Shown here piece after piece: positions 4,493 to 6,489 of a stretch of 6,489 nt of DNA. The notes beneath the pieces were generated by a model. It made no database searches. It was not told where the DNA came from and saw nothing but the letters and a program-made list of their open reading frames with translations. A program made the position numbers and the translations under genes. Source of the stretch: Caulobacteraceae bacterium (lineage in GTDB: Bacteria; Pseudomonadota; Alphaproteobacteria; Caulobacterales; Caulobacteraceae); contig CANGEH010000127.1 in assembly GCA_947452665.1 (NCBI GenBank), positions 1 through 6,489 on the forward strand, read 5' to 3'. Within the stretch, counting starts at the first letter, position 1; every line of letters begins with the position of its first letter.

Positions 4493-6388
4493 CTAGGCCA
4501 GGGCCTCGCGCTTTTCCTCCAGCGCTAGCCATTCTTCCTCAGACGCGGCCAAGGTCTTGCGCAGATGCTCGGCATTGGCCGTTATCTTGGCAAAGGCCTT
4601 GGGGTCGCGTGTGAACAGGCCTGAATCTTCGAGCTGCTGCTCTAGGGCAATAATGTCGCCGGGCAGCTTGGCGATCAGGCCTTCAAGCTCCTCCAGACGG
4701 CGCTGGTCCTTATAGGTCAATTTAACGGGCTTTTTGGCAGCGGCAGGCACAACTGCTGCTGCGGGGGCGGACTTGACCGGTATCTTGATCTCGGCCTTGT
4801 CGAAGAAGCCTGGATTTTGCGCCAATAGATCGGTCCAGCCGCCCGGGGTCTCGACAATCTTGCCATGGCCATTAAGGGCAATGGTTGAGGTTGCCAAACG
4901 ATCGATAAAGTCGCGGTCATGGCTGACCAGGATCAAGGTACCTTCATAATCGCTCAGCAGGTCTTCGAGCAGGTCCAGCGTATCCATATCTAGATCATTG
5001 GTCGGCTCATCCAGCACCATCAGATTGGCGGCCGAGGCTAGGGCCTTGGCCAGTAGAAGGCGGTTACGTTCGCCGCCCGACAGGCTGGTCACGGGTTGGC
5101 GCAACTGGCTGTCACGGAAAAGGAAGTCCTTGGCATAGGCGGCAATGTGGCGCGGATTGCCGCGCACCATGATCTGGTCGCCGCCATCGGGGGCCAGCAC
5201 GTCCCAAAGCGTGTCGGTCACTTTCAGGCCTGCTCGGGCCTGGTCGACATAGAGGATTTCGAGATTAGAGCCCAGCTTGACCGAGCCCGCATCGCTGGCG
5301 ATCTGACCCAGTAACAGCTTAACCAGGGTGGTCTTGCCCGCACCATTAGGCCCAGCCACGGCAATCCGGTCGCCGCGCAGGATCCGCGTCGAGAAGTTTT
5401 CGAAAATGACCCGCTCGCCCCAAAGCTTGGTAACGCCCTTGGCCTCGATCACCCGCTGGCCAGATTGGCTGCCGGCATCGACGCCCATAACCATCGGGCC
5501 GCGTTGATCGCGCATGTTTTCTTTGCGCAGTTCGCGCAAGGCAACCAGTTTGCGGCGACGTCCCTCATTACGGGCGCGGCGGGCGGTCACGCCGCGCAGC
5601 ATCCAGTGGTTTTCCTTCTGGATCTGCTTGTCCAGCCGCCGGGCCTCATCGGCCTCCTGTTCGGCAACCTTTTCGCTCCATTCGTCAAAGGCGGTAAAGC
5701 CCTTGTCCAAGCGCCGGACCTTGCGATTTTCGAGCCAAAAACAGCGCTGTGTGACCCGCTCGAGAAACGCCCGGTCGTGGCTGACAATCAGGGCCGCGCA
5801 GCGGCAGGCGGCCAGTTCGGCCTCCAGGGTCTGAATCGCGAAAATATCCAGATGGTTGGTCGGCTCGTCCAGCAAGAGAACATCGGGTTGCTCGGCAAAG
5901 GCGCGCGCTAGGGCGACCCGGCGGATCTCACCGCCCGAAAGGCCGGTCGTGCCGCGTTCGGGATCGAGACCAAAGGTTTCGAGCGCCGCATCCGCCTCAT
6001 AATCCATGGCCCCGCCTTGGGTGCAGTAGTCGCGCAGGCTGGCACCGGTGATCTGCGGCTCTTGTGGTACTATGACCATGCGCGTCGCTGGGGTCACGAC
6101 GCGGTTGCCGGCATCGGGCAAGATTTCTCCGGCCAGCATTTTCAACAAGGTCGACTTGCCCGCCCCATTGCGACCAACCAGACAGGCGCGCACGCGGCTG
6201 TCTAGGGCAATATCAACCCCGTCAAACAGCATGACCGATCCATCGGCCAGATTAACGTCTTTCAATGCAACAATGGGGGCGCGGGCGTTCAGAGCACTAT
6301 ATCCTGGGTTTGAAAGCCATGAGGGGATCTCAAGGCTTTGCTTGGCGTTTGGGTCGGTTGCGTTTAGGACGCCTTGGTCATGAAGCAC
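4493..6388 (-). CDS. uup: ABC-F family ATPase, Uup type
   Basis: This is a soluble protein with two ABC cassettes and no membrane segment. Cassette 1 has Walker A GRNGAGKST (72-80), signature LSGGE (150-154), Walker B LLLDEPTNHLD (171-181) and switch H204. Cassette 2 has GPNGAGKTT (346-354), LSGGE (436-440), LMVLDEPTNDLD (456-467) and H490. A charged, helical linker rich in K/R (about 235-295) lies between them. After an Ala/Pro/Lys-rich tether (538-557), a C-terminal coiled coil (about 558-631) has the KLTYKDQRRLEELE start typical of Uup, where it binds branched DNA. ABC-F proteins act on ribosomes and Uup also affects genome stability; the exact role here is inferred. The 5' end is uncertain. 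The only standard in-frame start upstream of the first cassette strand is GTG at 6388, giving about 38 unusual extra residues and a 9-bp overlap with the divergent gene. Homologues begin near residue 34, where the codon is CTG (6292). Confidence 0.93.
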   Translation of the reverse strand: MLHDQGVLNATDPNAKQSLEIPSWLSNPGYSALNARAPIVALKDVNLADGSVMLFDGVDIALDSRVRACLVGRNGAGKSTLLKMLAGEILPDAGNRVVTPATRMVIVPQEPQITGASLRDYCTQGGAMDYEADAALETFGLDPERGTTGLSGGEIRRVALARAFAEQPDVLLLDEPTNHLDIFAIQTLEAELAACRCAALIVSHDRAFLERVTQRCFWLENRKVRRLDKGFTAFDEWSEKVAEQEADEARRLDKQIQKENHWMLRGVTARRARNEGRRRKLVALRELRKENMRDQRGPMVMGVDAGSQSGQRVIEAKGVTKLWGERVIFENFSTRILRGDRIAVAGPNGAGKTTLVKLLLGQIASDAGSVKLGSNLEILYVDQARAGLKVTDTLWDVLAPDGGDQIMVRGNPRHIAAYAKDFLFRDSQLRQPVTSLSGGERNRLLLAKALASAANLMVLDEPTNDLDMDTLDLLEDLLSDYEGTLILVSHDRDFIDRLATSTIALNGHGKIVETPGGWTDLLAQNPGFFDKAEIKIPVKSAPAAAVVPAAAKKPVKLTYKDQRRLEELEGLIAKLPGDIIALEQQLEDSGLFTRDPKAFAKITANAEHLRKTLAASEEEWLALEEKREALA

Positions 6389-6489
6389 AAACCTTTTTGG
6401 GAAACAAAATCGCTGCGCCAGATGAATCCCCGCGAATGGGAGAGTCTGTGTGACGGCTGCGGCCTGTGCTGCCTGATCCGATTTGAGGA
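6380..6489 (+). CDS. YcgN/UPF0260-type cysteine-cluster protein, N-terminal fragment
   Basis: The first 36 codons are present; the gene runs off the right edge. They read KPFWETKSLRQM, then EWESLCDGCGLCCL, the hallmark start of the YcgN (UPF0260) family within the CxxCxxCC group. The cluster is C24, C27, C30 and C31, and is thought to bind zinc or iron. The cellular role is not established. I chose the ATG at 6380-6382 because the FW-TKSL stretch before the cysteines is a conserved family feature. An internal ATG at 6422 would remove it. AGGA (6366-6369) is 10 bases upstream, a rather distant SD. The gene is head-to-head with the ABC-F gene and overlaps its annotated GTG start. Confidence 0.85.
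   Translation, partial: MKHKPFWETKSLRQMNPREWESLCDGCGLCCLIRFE

Noticed and set aside
5465..5911. 148-residue plus-strand ORF antisense to the ABC-F gene
   Set aside because: It overlaps the conserved ABC cassettes and linker on the other strand; the apparent composition comes from the real gene.
6263..6265. TTG at 6265 as the ABC-F start
   Set aside because: It would cut off the first beta strand of cassette 1 and has no Shine-Dalgarno sequence.
6422..6489. Internal ATG at 6422 as the start of the YcgN-type gene
   Set aside because: It would remove the conserved KPFWETKSL segment that precedes the cysteine cluster in this family.

Overview
The window looks like ordinary core chromosome of an alphaproteobacterium. 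The evidence is an alphaproteobacterial-type RpsD N-terminus, a purC-purS-purQ cluster, a gene for the zeta-type F1-ATPase inhibitor (a family found in Alphaproteobacteria), and promoter-like sequences close to the Caulobacter housekeeping consensus. Caulobacterales is my best guess from general resemblance, not from any database comparison. The DNA is moderately GC-rich and densely coding. I see no IS element, phage gene, tRNA, rRNA or CRISPR array.

Layout, left to right. The first 13 codons of rpsD (ribosomal protein S4, minus strand) run off the left edge. A 168-bp gap follows, with a good candidate rpsD promoter. Next is a large secreted alpha/beta-hydrolase of the alpha-amino-acid ester hydrolase (CocE/NonD, peptidase S15-like) type. 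Then, still on the minus strand and transcribed right to left, comes the tightly packed operon purC-purS-purQ. purC and purS overlap by four bases and purS and purQ are one base apart. purL, often the next gene in such clusters, is absent here. A 241-bp divergent intergenic region separates purC from the plus-strand zeta-inhibitor gene. That gene converges on a Uup-type ABC-F ATPase gene across a GC-rich palindrome. The ABC-F gene is head-to-head with, and as annotated overlaps by 9 bp, a YcgN/UPF0260 cysteine-cluster gene that runs off the right edge.

How the genes fit together. PurC makes SAICAR. PurS and PurQ are the small subunits of FGAM synthetase, where PurQ releases ammonia from glutamine for the PurL subunit. 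The zeta protein blocks ATP hydrolysis by F1Fo-ATP synthase, so the divergent region joins adenine nucleotide synthesis to ATP conservation. The hydrolase, ABC-F and YcgN-type genes have no obvious link to purines.

The most interesting non-coding material is the purC-zeta intergenic region. It holds two divergent promoter candidates, three copies of an AAACCAYC-type element beside them, and a purC leader that can fold into a compact three-way junction ending two bases before the purC start codon. All folding and promoter calls were made by eye.
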